Shown here: piece after piece, positions 18,046 through 28,900 of the stretch | Position numbering within the stretch: the stretch's first letter is position 1 | Layout of the letters: every line of letters starts with the position of its first letter | NCBI RefSeq assembly: GCF_032380655.1 | Contig: NZ_JAWDIY010000015.1 | Span: 1-64,000 of the forward strand | Direction: 5' to 3' | Origin: Diplocloster hominis | GTDB lineage: Bacteria > Bacillota > Clostridia > Lachnospirales > Lachnospiraceae | DNA: 64,000 bases | The notes under the pieces: generated by a model | The model's input: only the letters and a program-made list of their open reading frames with translations | Told to the model about the DNA's origin: nothing | Database searches by the model: none | Translations under genes and position numbers: made by a program

Positions 18046-18780
18046 ATGAATTACAAAATGACACTGGAATATGACGGCACTTCCTATAACGGCTGGCAGA
18101 GACAGGGGAATACCGAACGCACGATACAGGGGAAGCTGGAAGAACTGCTGAAGAAAATGACAGGGGAGGACACGGAGGTGTCAGGCTCGGGGCGCACCGA
18201 TGCCGGTGTGCACGCGCTGGGACAGGTGGCAAATTTCCGGCTGACCAAGTACCGGGAGCCGGAGGAACTCTTAGAAGAGATGAACCGGTACCTTCCGCAG
18301 GATATCCGTGTGCTTGAGCTTAAGACGGCTTCGGACCGGTTCCACAGCAGATGGAATGCGCTTAAGAAGACATATGTATATCGGATCGACCGGGGGGACA
18401 AGCCATCTGTCTTTTACCGGAAATACCGGCTTTCTTACAGCGGGCCGCTTAATGTGGAGCGCATGAGAGAGGCGGCGTCCTGCCTTTTGGGTACCCATGA
18501 TTTTAAGAGCTTTTGCGCAAATAAACGGATGAAAAAGTCCACGGTGCGCTGTATTCATGATATACGGATCGAAGAGCAGCAGGAGGTAATGTCTGTCTAT
18601 ATTACCGGAAATGGATTTTTGCATCATATGGTCCGCATTATTGTGGGGACGCTGCTGGAGGTGGGGAGCGCTGAGAGGCCCGCAGCGTCCATGCGGGACG
18701 TGCTGGAAAAATGCGACCGGTCGGCTGCCGGACAGACCGCTCCTCCGCATGGCTTGTTCCTTCTTGGGGTAGAATATTAA
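18046..18780 (+). CDS. truA: tRNA pseudouridine(38-40) synthase TruA
   Basis: A 244-residue enzyme that isomerises uridines 38-40 in the anticodon arm of many tRNAs. The start YDGTSYNGWQRQ and the catalytic aspartate (about Asp52) in GRTDAGVHA are diagnostic, and the motif FLHHMVRIIVGTL near residue 190 is intact. Length is normal for the family. A ribosome binding site AAAGGAG precedes the ATG. It is a housekeeping gene, probably independent of the transporter upstream although only 60 bases separate them and no terminator was seen. Confidence 0.95.
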   Translation: MNYKMTLEYDGTSYNGWQRQGNTERTIQGKLEELLKKMTGEDTEVSGSGRTDAGVHALGQVANFRLTKYREPEELLEEMNRYLPQDIRVLELKTASDRFHSRWNALKKTYVYRIDRGDKPSVFYRKYRLSYSGPLNVERMREAASCLLGTHDFKSFCANKRMKKSTVRCIHDIRIEEQQEVMSVYITGNGFLHHMVRIIVGTLLEVGSAERPAASMRDVLEKCDRSAAGQTAPPHGLFLLGVEY

Positions 18781-18808
18781 ACCCGAATATTAAATCTTTA
18801 TAAACTCA

Positions 18809-18837
18809 TTGTTTTGTACGAATAAAACTGATATGAT
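18809..18837 (+). promoter_or_regulatory. Promoter of the unrecognised membrane protein gene
   Basis: TTGTTT (18809-18814) and TATGAT (18832-18837) are 17 bases apart, a reasonable vegetative promoter 43 bases upstream of the next start codon. The spacer after truA contains nothing else recognisable. Confidence 0.55.
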
Positions 18838-18879
18838 GTATACTGTTAAAACTTTGACGGGAACAAAGGAGGAGCTACT

Positions 18880-20490
18880 ATGAAAAAGCCAACAAAAGTG
18901 ATTCTGGCAGTGCTGGCACTTTTGATCATCGGTTTTCTTTACTATTATGTGTCATTACCTGCGATTAATATCCATGCCGGAGGATTCTGGACATTCCTGA
19001 TCGTGCTGCTGGCAGTTTTGGTCGGATTTTACCTTTTATCCAGGCTGAAAAAGGGAGAAAATATTAAAGATGTAAAGAAAAATAAAATATTCAAAGTCGG
19101 AATCGGAGCGATTCTGCTGGTTGTTGTTGTTTATCTGGTAGGGAGCCTTCTGTCCTCTCCGATTGTCAACGCCAAGAAGTATCAGCAGCTGCTGACGGTG
19201 AAGGACGGGGAATTTACCGAGGATATCGATCAGGTATCCTTCGACCAGATTCCGCTGCTGGACCGGGATTCCGCCACACTGTTGGGGAACCGGAAGATGG
19301 GAAGCCTGGTGGAGATGGTCTCTCAGTTCGAGGTGAGCCCCCTGTATACGCAGATTAATTACAAAGGACGGCCGGTTCGGGTATCCCCGCTTCAGTACGC
19401 AAGCCCGATCAAATGGCTGACGAACCAGAAAGAGGGAATACCGGCCTACATGATGATAGATATGGCCAATCAGGATACGGAATGTGTGAAGCTTAGCCAG
19501 GGGATCAAGTACAGCCCTTCCGAATACTTTAACCGGAACATCTACCGGCATCTGCGGTTTAACTATCCGACTTATATTTTTGATGAGATCAGTTTTGAGC
19601 TGGATGAAGAGGGAACCCCCTACTGGGTATGTCCGGTGAAAAAATACAGCATCGGCCTTTTCGGCGGGCAGGTGATCGGCAGAGTTGTACTTTGTAATGC
19701 GATCACAGGTGAAACCATGGATTATCCCATCGAGGACGTGCCGTCCTGGATCGACCGGGCCTATTCGGCGGATCTGCTGGTACAGCTGTTCGATTACTAC
19801 GGAACGTTAAAGCACGGTTATTTCAACAGCATTCTGGGACAAAAGGACTGCCTGCAGACCACCAACGGATATAATTTTATTGCCCAGGATGATGATGTGT
19901 GGGTCTATACCGGTGTGACCAGCGTGACTGCGGATCAGTCAAACGTCGGTTTTGTGCTGATGAACCAGAGGACGATGGAAACGAAATTTTATAAGATAGA
20001 GGGCGCGGTGGAGGTCTCCGCTATGTCATCCGCCGAAGGACAGGTGCAGAACCTGGGATACCGGGCTACCTTCCCGCTTCTTTTGAATATAGCCAACGAA
20101 CCCACCTATTTTATCGCATTAAAGGACGATGCCGGTTTGGTTAAAAAATATGCCATGGTAAATGTCCAGAAATACCAGCTGGTAGCCATCGGCGATACGG
20201 TCCAGCAATGCGAGAAGCAGTATATCGCACTCCTGAATACGAGCGGTATCTCCGCGGACGCGACAGCTGCCGCTACCCAGAGCAAGACAGGAGTCATAGC
20301 CAAGATTGCCCAGGGGGTTGTAGAGGGAAATTCCCATTACTATCTGATGTTAGAAGGTTCCGACGAGATCTTCGACATATCCGTGGTGGAGTTTTTAGAT
20401 ATTATCCGCTATAATGTCGGAGACCGCATTACGATTGAATACACGCCGGGCGCTAACGCGAATGTCGCGCTTGGTATCAGCAAAGAATAG
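18880..20490 (+). CDS. Conserved membrane-anchored protein of unknown function
   Basis: A 536-residue protein that I do not recognise. Three hydrophobic segments occupy about residues 6-24, 36-54 and 72-91, with a short basic loop between the second and third. The remaining 440 residues are soluble and probably extracytoplasmic, rich in beta-strand-like stretches, with no cysteine cluster or catalytic motif that I can see. The start has GGAGGAGC upstream. It has its own promoter-like sequence and a strong terminator, so it is likely monocistronic. A role at the cell surface is possible only because of the topology and the surface genes downstream. Confidence 0.8.
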   Translation: MKKPTKVILAVLALLIIGFLYYYVSLPAINIHAGGFWTFLIVLLAVLVGFYLLSRLKKGENIKDVKKNKIFKVGIGAILLVVVVYLVGSLLSSPIVNAKKYQQLLTVKDGEFTEDIDQVSFDQIPLLDRDSATLLGNRKMGSLVEMVSQFEVSPLYTQINYKGRPVRVSPLQYASPIKWLTNQKEGIPAYMMIDMANQDTECVKLSQGIKYSPSEYFNRNIYRHLRFNYPTYIFDEISFELDEEGTPYWVCPVKKYSIGLFGGQVIGRVVLCNAITGETMDYPIEDVPSWIDRAYSADLLVQLFDYYGTLKHGYFNSILGQKDCLQTTNGYNFIAQDDDVWVYTGVTSVTADQSNVGFVLMNQRTMETKFYKIEGAVEVSAMSSAEGQVQNLGYRATFPLLLNIANEPTYFIALKDDAGLVKKYAMVNVQKYQLVAIGDTVQQCEKQYIALLNTSGISADATAAATQSKTGVIAKIAQGVVEGNSHYYLMLEGSDEIFDISVVEFLDIIRYNVGDRITIEYTPGANANVALGISKE

Positions 20491-20537
20491 CAGGATGGAT
20501 TGACCTGTTCCCAAAAGGTGGATCGGGCAGTTGTGAG

Positions 20538-20585
20538 GGACAGACTCCAAAGACGGAGGCTGTCCTTTCCTCTGTCCGTTCTTTT
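20538..20585 (+). terminator. Rho-independent terminator
   Basis: GGACAGACTCC pairs with GGAGGCTGTCC (10 of 11 positions) around a six-base loop, followed by pyrimidine- and T-rich sequence ending in CTTTTT. It closes the transcript of the preceding membrane protein gene. Confidence 0.75.
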
Positions 20586-20595
20586 TATAAACTGA

Positions 20596-20625
20596 TGGAC
20601 AAACGAAAACAAAAAATTATATAAT
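20596..20625 (+). promoter_or_regulatory. Promoter of the Ig-like surface protein gene
   Basis: TGGACA (20596-20601) and TATAAT (20620-20625) are 18 bases apart. The downstream gene starts 55 bases later. The TGTGAC direct repeats found before the other two surface genes are not present here. Confidence 0.55.
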
Positions 20626-20680
20626 AGAATAAGATGAGTACGCATTTTTGGGTTTGCGGGTTCGCAGACGGGAGGGTATG

Positions 20681-21499
20681 ATGAAAACACACAGAAGGAA
20701 AGCGATACTTTTTTGGATATGTACAGGCCTGCTGGTAATCCTGCTGTGCGGCAGTGTATGGGCGGATGAAGGACAGCCGCCCTGCATTGCCAGCACGAAT
20801 CCAGGGTCCGGCGATGTGATCGGAGCGCAGGACACGGTTACCGTGGTATTTTCGGAGCCGGTATCCGGCGATGCTTCCGTATCCTTTTCTCCGGCACACG
20901 GAGGAGAGCATGTGGATACACAGCTGTCAGGAGACGGAAAGTCTCTGAGCATGTCGCTGTCGGGGTTTCAGGAAGGCGAGAGCTATGGATTTACGATACA
21001 GGGCCTGGCGGACGCCTACGGTCACCCTCTGGATTCCGGATTGATCGGGTTTACCGTGCGGCAGACGTCGGATGGCAGCACAGATGGTGATGTGACTTAT
21101 GTCTATGAGACGGTGGTCGAGACGGCGGAACCAAATGTGATATACAGAGGATCTACGGTAACAAACGGGACGCAGAATGCGGCAGGCACACAAAAGGATT
21201 CGGCTTCTGGTACGGCAGGGCAGGCGGAAGAAACACCGGGTCCCAGCCCAACTCCTGACGCAAGCCCGGAACCTGCGGCGACGCCGGACACCTCCGGTGA
21301 CGAAAAAGATGGGAATCCACAGCTTCTGAAACCGGAAGAGAAATCCTCTGACGGTGTAAAAACTGCCGGTTCCCAACAGAATCAACTGGTCTGGATCATT
21401 GTATGTGCGGTTGGCGGAGCCGCTGTACTGGCAGAGATTATTTATCTGGCCGTCCACACCATAAGGAAGAAAAAACGCCAAAAAGAGGAACAGCTATAA
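20681..21499 (+). CDS. Secreted, membrane-anchored Ig-like (Big_5) protein
   Basis: A 272-residue surface protein. A signal peptide (about residues 1-30) precedes one bacterial Ig-like domain of the Big_5/SbsA type (about 35-130), recognised from STNPGSGD and VTVVFSEPVSG. A Ser/Thr/Pro-rich linker (about 160-225) with TPGPSPTPDASPEP-like sequence is followed by a C-terminal membrane span and a basic tail, RKKKR. No LPxTG motif is present, so it is a membrane rather than sortase anchor. I chose the second of two adjacent ATGs for better spacing to GGGAGGG. The gene abuts the convergent regulator gene with no bases between the two stop codons. Confidence 0.8.
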   Translation: MKTHRRKAILFWICTGLLVILLCGSVWADEGQPPCIASTNPGSGDVIGAQDTVTVVFSEPVSGDASVSFSPAHGGEHVDTQLSGDGKSLSMSLSGFQEGESYGFTIQGLADAYGHPLDSGLIGFTVRQTSDGSTDGDVTYVYETVVETAEPNVIYRGSTVTNGTQNAAGTQKDSASGTAGQAEETPGPSPTPDASPEPAATPDTSGDEKDGNPQLLKPEEKSSDGVKTAGSQQNQLVWIIVCAVGGAAVLAEIIYLAVHTIRKKKRQKEEQL

Positions 21500-22693
21500 T
21501 TACTGGATCAGCTTGCTTTCGATCTCCATCTCCACATTCGTATGTTTGTGCTGCTGATAATAGCGGTCACAAATGCGGTTGATGGCGATCCGGCTGCCGT
21601 TCTCGTTGGCTACAGTCAGAATCAGAGAAAACTGCGCGGGGCTGGATTGGGTGAATACGTCATTGCTGCGCAGGTTTTTGGCCAGAATCTGATGAAGCGT
21701 TTCCATGTCTGCCTTGATATCGGTGGTGACTATATCGGGAAAGTTACGGTCAGTAAGGGTAAATAAGGTCAGGTACCGCTTGCTCTGTGAGCGCCTGACG
21801 GACCTGAGGTTAATCTGGTAGATGTTTTTGAATATGTCAAAATTGCAGTAGAAGGTACCGGTGTCATTTTTCTTCGTCCGGAGATTCTCTTCCAATTTGG
21901 CGATATTCAGCTGATGGTTTGGCAGACGCTTTACGATTTCCCCATAGATATCGTGCATGGAACTGCTTAGGTCTACCCCATATTTCTGGGAGAAGAGATC
22001 CGAGACGGAATAGTAGTAGTCCAGGGCCTGGGATACGGCATCACTGTTTAGGTAGGCATTTATTTTTTCTTTGTGGAGATCCTCGTTTAACTGGTCTCCC
22101 ATACTGGAGGCATTGCACAGGGCGATCACTTCCTCATACCGGCCCATAGAGTTCAGATAGCGGCACATTTCCACGGTACAGCTGGTGTAAAGGTTTTTAT
22201 AATAGACACTACGAAAAACCACCCATTCCTCCGAGGACTGTGCGCTCAGGAAATCTCCCACATAAAGATCATGCATTTTCTCAAAGTATTCAAACTGTAC
22301 CCCGGGATCGGATTCCTTTTTTGCCAGATTCGAATACTGTTCGAACTGATAAATATCAATTTCACAGGGAATGTCGGGATTCCACAGATAAGCGTTGTTT
22401 GTGAAAAGAATGCACTCCGGCCTGGGTGTGTCCGCAGGATAAAAATCAGCTAATACCTGTCTTGCCCGGTAGACCAGATTACGGAGCGCTCCGGCAGGAT
22501 TATGGCAATCTTCATTTTCGCTCCAGAGGATATCTGTGAGCTTATCTTTGGATACGGGAATTTCTTTATTGGCCAGCAGATAGGTGATCAGACGGGTCAC
22601 CTGAAGGCTGCGGTTATTCGTGGGCGTGAATTTGTAATATTCATTGGAAATGGTAAAAGTACCGAACATTTTGATATGTAGTGTTAGGTCCAT
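21500..22693 (-). CDS. SARP/BTAD-type transcriptional regulator with degenerate GGDEF-like C-terminus
   Basis: A 397-residue regulator read toward the left. About residues 1-95 form an OmpR/SARP-like winged helix (LHIKMFGTFTISN, then a conserved LITYLLAN...DILWSE pattern). About 100-255 form a bacterial transcriptional activator (BTAD, TPR-like) domain with YYKNLYTSCTVEMCRYLNS. The last 120 residues resemble a degenerate GGDEF fold (LAKNLRSNDVFTQSSPAQF) without a GGDEF motif. The start at 22693 is chosen because GGGAGGAAAACC precedes it; a frame from 22732 adds 13 residues. It is divergent from the giant adhesin gene, and an 11-bp-spaced direct repeat in the spacer has SARP-site geometry, so it probably activates the surface genes (inference). 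Confidence 0.85.
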   Translation of the reverse strand: MDLTLHIKMFGTFTISNEYYKFTPTNNRSLQVTRLITYLLANKEIPVSKDKLTDILWSENEDCHNPAGALRNLVYRARQVLADFYPADTPRPECILFTNNAYLWNPDIPCEIDIYQFEQYSNLAKKESDPGVQFEYFEKMHDLYVGDFLSAQSSEEWVVFRSVYYKNLYTSCTVEMCRYLNSMGRYEEVIALCNASSMGDQLNEDLHKEKINAYLNSDAVSQALDYYYSVSDLFSQKYGVDLSSSMHDIYGEIVKRLPNHQLNIAKLEENLRTKKNDTGTFYCNFDIFKNIYQINLRSVRRSQSKRYLTLFTLTDRNFPDIVTTDIKADMETLHQILAKNLRSNDVFTQSSPAQFSLILTVANENGSRIAINRICDRYYQQHKHTNVEMEIESKLIQ

Positions 22694-22814
22694 GTGGTTT
22701 TCCTCCCTGCTTTTGTAAAATGCATGTTTCATTCCTATTATATTTTATTATAACAGAGAAATAAATCATTATTTGAATTTTTTTTACAATTATCCTGCAA
22801 TATATCAGAAATTA

Positions 22815-22847
22815 TGTGACAACTGTGTGACTATGCTGTGGTATCAT
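22815..22847 (+). promoter_or_regulatory. Candidate SARP-type activator site and -10 of the giant adhesin gene
   Basis: TGTGAC occurs at 22815-22820 and again at 22826-22831, exactly 11 bp apart. After the second heptamer there are nine bases and then TATCAT (22842-22847). There is no good -35 hexamer, as expected for activator-dependent promoters. The same arrangement with the same spacing occurs before the second surface gene at 36335-36367. SARP regulators are known to bind 11-bp-spaced heptamer repeats about 8 bp from the -10, and a SARP-like gene is divergent here. Confidence 0.6.
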
Positions 22848-22923
22848 TATCTATTCGGACAGGATTCAAAAACGGAGCGTCCGCTTTATGAATAAATCAG
22901 ACTGATGACGGGAGGTCGGGATT

Positions 22924-25900
22924 ATGAGATATAAACATGACAAGAAAGGATACGGAATCAGCTATTGGAAGCGGATTTTGGCTCTTGTACTGGTGGCGGT
23001 TCTATGGGTAACGGCGAGCAATTACACGCTGGCTGTGGAACCGGAGACAGGAAAGACCCAGACGGATACGCAGGAGAGCGCTGGTGATGCGGATGCGGGT
23101 ATTGATCCGGATACGGGTGCAAGCACACCCATCCCCACAGCAGAGCCAATGGTGACACCCATAGCTGTGCCGGAGGCGGGTCCTGATGCGGAGGCTTCCG
23201 GGGAGCCGGGAGCAGAGCCCACGCAGGAGCCGGAGCCTACACAGGAGCCGGAGCCCGTGCCAACGCCGGAACCTTCCGAGTCGCAAGAAGGAGAGCCTTC
23301 CGGCGGGAACGATCAGAATACGCTTCCCACGCAGGAGCCGGCGGCTCCTGCAGCGGATACGGATTCCCAGAACCAGGCAGGTGCAGATCAGGAAGCGCAG
23401 ACGTTCGACACGGTTCCGGAAGTCACCTTTGAATTCTCAGCCGCGATCAGCGAGACAGAAGTCACCGCAGGAGATACGGTAAACTACACAGTTTCCTATA
23501 ATGTACCGGGCGGCGGCAAATATACCAGCTCCACCATCAAGGTAACGCTGCCGGAGGGCATCAATCCTGTGGCCTGGAGCGGAGATGATGTAAGCAGCCA
23601 GCGTACGATCCGGAACGCGGACGGCACCACCACCTGGTTTTTCCAGTTAAAGCAGGGACTGGTAACCGGCACCGGGCGGACGATCGCCATGACGCTAAAG
23701 ACAGAAAACTTCGATTTTGCCGATGGCTCTAAGCTCGAGATACCGGCTAATTTCAGCAGTTATTTTACGCAGGATGGCAGTACCGGGTCTATCCGGCTGG
23801 ACCGGGACGCAAGCCCGAATGCGGATGGGACGGATCTGGTCATACGCGCGGATGACGGCTGGGATGTGCAGAAGACCCGGGGGGATGTGGTAACGGTTGA
23901 AGAGGGTGACCGGGAGTACTATGATGTCACCTATGAGCTGACTGTATATAACCAGAGCAGCACGGCTTCGGAAAATGCTCAGGGGCTGCGGGAAAGCGAA
24001 TGGAACCGGTTCGGCCGCCTGGATATGCAGTCCTTTTCACTGACGGATATATTGCCGTCTTCCGGACTGCCCTTTGGCGGAGGCGCTGTGTCTGTCCGTT
24101 CTGTAACAGCCAGGTCCGCCGTGAACACCACGCCGCAGGATCTGAATCCGGGTACGGACTATACGATCGGGAAGAACCCGGATCATACGATTAAAACGCT
24201 GGAGATCAGTTACATAGATAAGCTGACGCAGGAACAGGCCGCCCAGTATCCCAATGTCCGGGAGAATACGCCGGTGAAAACCATCTATACAATCGTCGTC
24301 CGCTATCCAAAGGCCCCTTATCTGACGCCGTCCAATGAGCCGGAGGCGGTGATTTACGATCTGGTCAATACGGCCCGTCTGAATTACCAGCTTCTGGGGC
24401 AGGGCCCGGCACAAAAGGAGAGCCAGGCGTCTTTAAAACTGGGGGAAAAAGAACCGGAGGGCGGCAGCACTTCGATTACGGTAGAAAAATATGCCGGTTT
24501 GGCAGGCCAGTCCTGGCTTCTGGACGCTTCGGCCCAAAAGACCTACGGTACGGCCAGGTTTGCGCTGTATAAAGATAAAGACTGCACGGTTCTGGCAAAT
24601 AATATCAGCGGAACCGCAGCAGCCGGCGCGGAAACTCCGGTCGATGAAAATGGCAGGGTAACTTTTTCGAGACTGAAGCCCGGCGTGTATTATCTGAAGG
24701 AAACGGCCGCGCCAGACGGATTTTCGCTCCTGGCGAACGGTACGGGGCTGAAAGTGGAAGCAGCTCTTGACGGTACGTTAATAATCGATAAGACAGAACA
24801 TGCGGTGGTGGAAGGGAATAATCTCAAAGTAACGGATATGGCGGAAACTGTGGGAGCCGTTGAATTCTGGAAACAGGGCCTCAATGCGGCGGGAAATACC
24901 CAGGCGCTTTCGGGAGCCGTCTTTACCCTGACGGAAAAAACAGGCGGAAAATCCTATCAGGCGGTCAGCGGCAGTGACGGAAAAGTCAGGTTTGATTGTG
25001 TTCCCGCCGGGGATTACCTGCTAAAGGAAACCGGCCTGTCCGAAGAGCTGAACAAGGAATATCAGATCGATAACCGGGTGCTCGATGTGACAGTGACCGG
25101 CAACCGCGTGACATATCCGGCTGTCCATGATCCGGGAAGCACCAGCACACATCCGGTATTCCAGAATATATCCTCAAAAGGAAAGCTTAAAATAATTAAA
25201 ACGGATGAAAAAGATCCCAATAAAAAGCTTGACGGTGCCAGGTTCCTTTTGTACGGGCCTTATGATGCGGCGGTTACGACCCTTCCGGCCGGAGCCGTGC
25301 CGGTTCAGAATGCGGACGGAAGTGATTACGTCATGGAAACAGGCGGCGCAGACGGTACCGCACTGTCCATGCCTTTGGAAGCGGGGAAATATTTTATCCG
25401 TGAAACCGGGGCGCCGGAAAACTATGTGCTGTCTGCGGACGTCACGGCTTTTGGCGTATCGGCAAACACAGTAAACAGCATAACGCTTACCAACCGGAAG
25501 AAAATAGCGGTGACTATCAGCAAAAAGGGGGATGTCGCCGGATTATATAAGGAAGATCTGGCCGGCGTCGTATTTGAAATATACGATGCCCCTGCCGGAG
25601 GCGTGCTGTTAGGCACCCTGACCACCAAACTGGATTCTTCCATGCACTCCACCTCCAATGAGATCTATCTGGAGAACGGAAAACAGTACTGGTATGAGGA
25701 AAAGAACGCGCCGGAAGGGTATCAGCAGATACAGGGAAGGCAGCCATTTACAGTGGGCTCGGAAGATTCGGTCCATTTTGAGCTGGAGATCGTGAACACG
25801 GCAGTGTATGGACAGATCAAAATCCAGAAACAGGATGCCACGGATACAGGGAAGGCATTGGCCGGGGCCAAATTCCAGATATTTAAAGATCCGGCGTGTA

Positions 25901-28900
25901 CGCAGGCTGCCGGTGATGTGCTGATCACAGGCGCGGACGGAACGGTGCTGTCCGGGCTGCTGGAGCCGGGGAATTACTATGTGAAGGAGCTTGAGGCGCC
26001 TGCGGGTTATGCCATTACGATCGAAGTGATCCGGGGGGTCGACGGCGGAGGCAATGCCGCGGCCGATGGGTCCGGTATCGCGGTAAGCCGGAATGTGCAG
26101 ACACTGGTGAAGGTAAAGGACGAACCGCTGGCCAGCCTGAAGATCCTGAAGAAAGACCAGGTAACCAATACCATGCTTTCGGGAGCCGGATTTACCCTGT
26201 ACCAGGATGAGGCGTGTACACAGCCGGCCGGCACAGAGGTCCTGACCGACAGGAACGGCATCGGTGTGTGGAAAGACCTGGAACCCGGAAAGACCTATTA
26301 TCTGAAGGAAACCACAACACCGGCAGGTTATCAGGCGATTCAGGACCCGGTAACCGTTATGATCCCGGCCAGTGGCAGCGGCAGCTGGCAGGCGGATCTG
26401 ACCTATGAAAAAGAGGTTGAAAATATACCAAACGGGACCCTAAAGATCTATAAGACCTCGAATATGGATTGTGAAGGTTCTGAACGGGTAGCCTTACAGG
26501 GAGCGCAGTTTGAATTGTACCGGGCGGTATCGGCCGACGGCGCAGCGGATTGCTCCGACCCGGCGAATCTGGCCGGATCGCGCACAACCGGAGAAAACGG
26601 CCAGGCGGCCTGGGAGAACCTGGAGGCCGGCAGTTATTGGCTGAAGGAAATCCGGGCGGACGGCCACGCGGTGCCGGCAGACCCTGTAAAAGTCGAGGTA
26701 TCCCCGGGGGAAAATGTAGAAGGCTACGGGATAACCGATATAGAGCAGATCGACAACAGTGCGGATAAAGGGAAAGTCCGGATTCTGAAGACCGATGAGA
26801 ACGATCCGGCGAAAAGACTGGAGAATGTTACGTTCCTGATCTACGCAAAGCGTGGGGATAACGATTATACCGCGGCCGATGCGCTGGGTACGCTGACTAC
26901 CGATGCAGAGGGCCAGGCGGTGTCGGGATGGCTTGAGCCCGGAGAGTATGTGTTGATCGAGCAGGAGACAGCCGTCAGTCCAAAGGGATATGAGGTGGAT
27001 GCCACGCCTCATCCGTTTACGATAGCAGCCGGGAAAACCGATAAAACCTATGTGAATCATCCGCTTACAAACCGGTTGATGGGAAAACTCTATCTGTACA
27101 AATACGGTACATTCCCGATTGCCGGGGAGGACGGCACCGTCACCAGCGGGGAGAGTAGATATCCGCTGGCCGGAGCAGCCATAGAGATCTACAGAAAATT
27201 AACCGATGATGCGTTAACCGACACAGCAAAGCCCAATCTCCCCATATGGAGTATGGAACAGATGCCGTCCAAACAGGAGACGGGATGGCTGCCGGAGGGC
27301 GATTACTGGGTAAAAGAAACAGCTGCGCCGGATCAATATATCGCTTCCGCACAAATATATCTGGCCCATGTTACAAGCGGACAGTCGGAGGAGATAGCAG
27401 GCTCCAATCAGGTGAATATAGACAACCGTTCGGAAAAAGGCAGGCTGCGGCTGTTTAAACGCAGCCATGGGACCAATGCTCTGTTAAACGGAGCGGAATT
27501 CCTCCTCTATCAGCAGGTGCCGGAGGGAACATTGGGCGCGCAGAAGTTCAACGTGGGCGGCAGCGACATCTGGCTGTCTAAAGTCAGGGTATCCGCCTCC
27601 TCCGATGATACCGGATATCTGATGCAGAGCGGTACCGACGGAACCGGATCGGCAGTGACGATCGAGATCGGTCCCGGCACGTATTACCTGTATGAACAGA
27701 AAGCGCCGGACGGTTACTTTGTGGAGGAACGGTGGACCGGGCCGATTACCGTGACAGCAGGGAATGAATCCACCGTAACGGTGGTCAATTACCCGGAAAC
27801 GACGATAGACGGAAGTAAAGTGGATGCGGACACCAATATGGGTGTGGCCGGCGCTTACTTCGGTCTGTTCCGCACGCAGGCGGATGCACAGGCCGTGGTT
27901 CAGTATCTGTGGGATAACGGGGCGGGGACCAACACGGCATTCCGAAATGCGCTGGCCGCGAAGCTGACCGCAGGGACCTATGTGGATGATCCGGATCTGA
28001 AACAGATCGTACAGTGGGCAGTTACCGATGCCGGCGGCCGTTTTTCCTTCCGTGATCTGAAGGAGGGAACTTATTACGCTGCAGAACTGGTACCTCCGGC
28101 CGGTTACGATTATGATGAGACCGTGATCCGGACGCTCACGGTTGACCAGGACGGCCATGCCACATCCGAACTGGTATTCTCGGATTATAAGCTGGGCCAG
28201 CTTCAGGTCTCCAAAGTGACCAGTCTTGACCAGGGAACCGCAGGTGAGCAGGAATACCGGGTAAACGGTGTGAAATATAATGTCTACCAGGCGGTCGAAG
28301 ATGCAAACGGCGCTTATGAGCGAAACGGTATGAAATACCGGAAGGCGGAAAAAGTGTCGGCTTCCGGTTACACCAATGCCAACGGGATCTATACCAGCAT
28401 TCTGCTGCCGAAAGGCATTTATATAATAGAAGAAGAAAAGGATGAGACGAAATACGAAGGAGGGAAAGCACCGGATATCGTAGATATTACAGTTTCCTCT
28501 CCGGACTACCGGGTCCTGGAGATCCGGGCCGGCCAGATCAATGGGGCCACAGATAACGGGAAGGATAACGGGAATCTGCTGGAGGACCATAAGTTCCAAA
28601 ACCCTGCCAAAGTAGGTAAATTCGCGTTAAAGAAACTGAATGATCTGGGAAATCCGGTAGCCAATGCGTCCGCAACCTTTAAGGTACAATGGTTTAACGG
28701 CAAAGACTATGAGGATTACCGGGTGGGCGGAAAGACTTATACCTTCCAGTCCAAGCGTACCGGTGATTATACTTACCTGTCCGATTACCTGCCTGTCGGG
28801 GATTACAGGCTGGTGGAAGTAAGCTGTCCCGGTTATACACTGGCGGCGGATGTGGAATTCTCCATAGTAGCCGGCAAAATCACGGGAGCGGCAGGCGCTG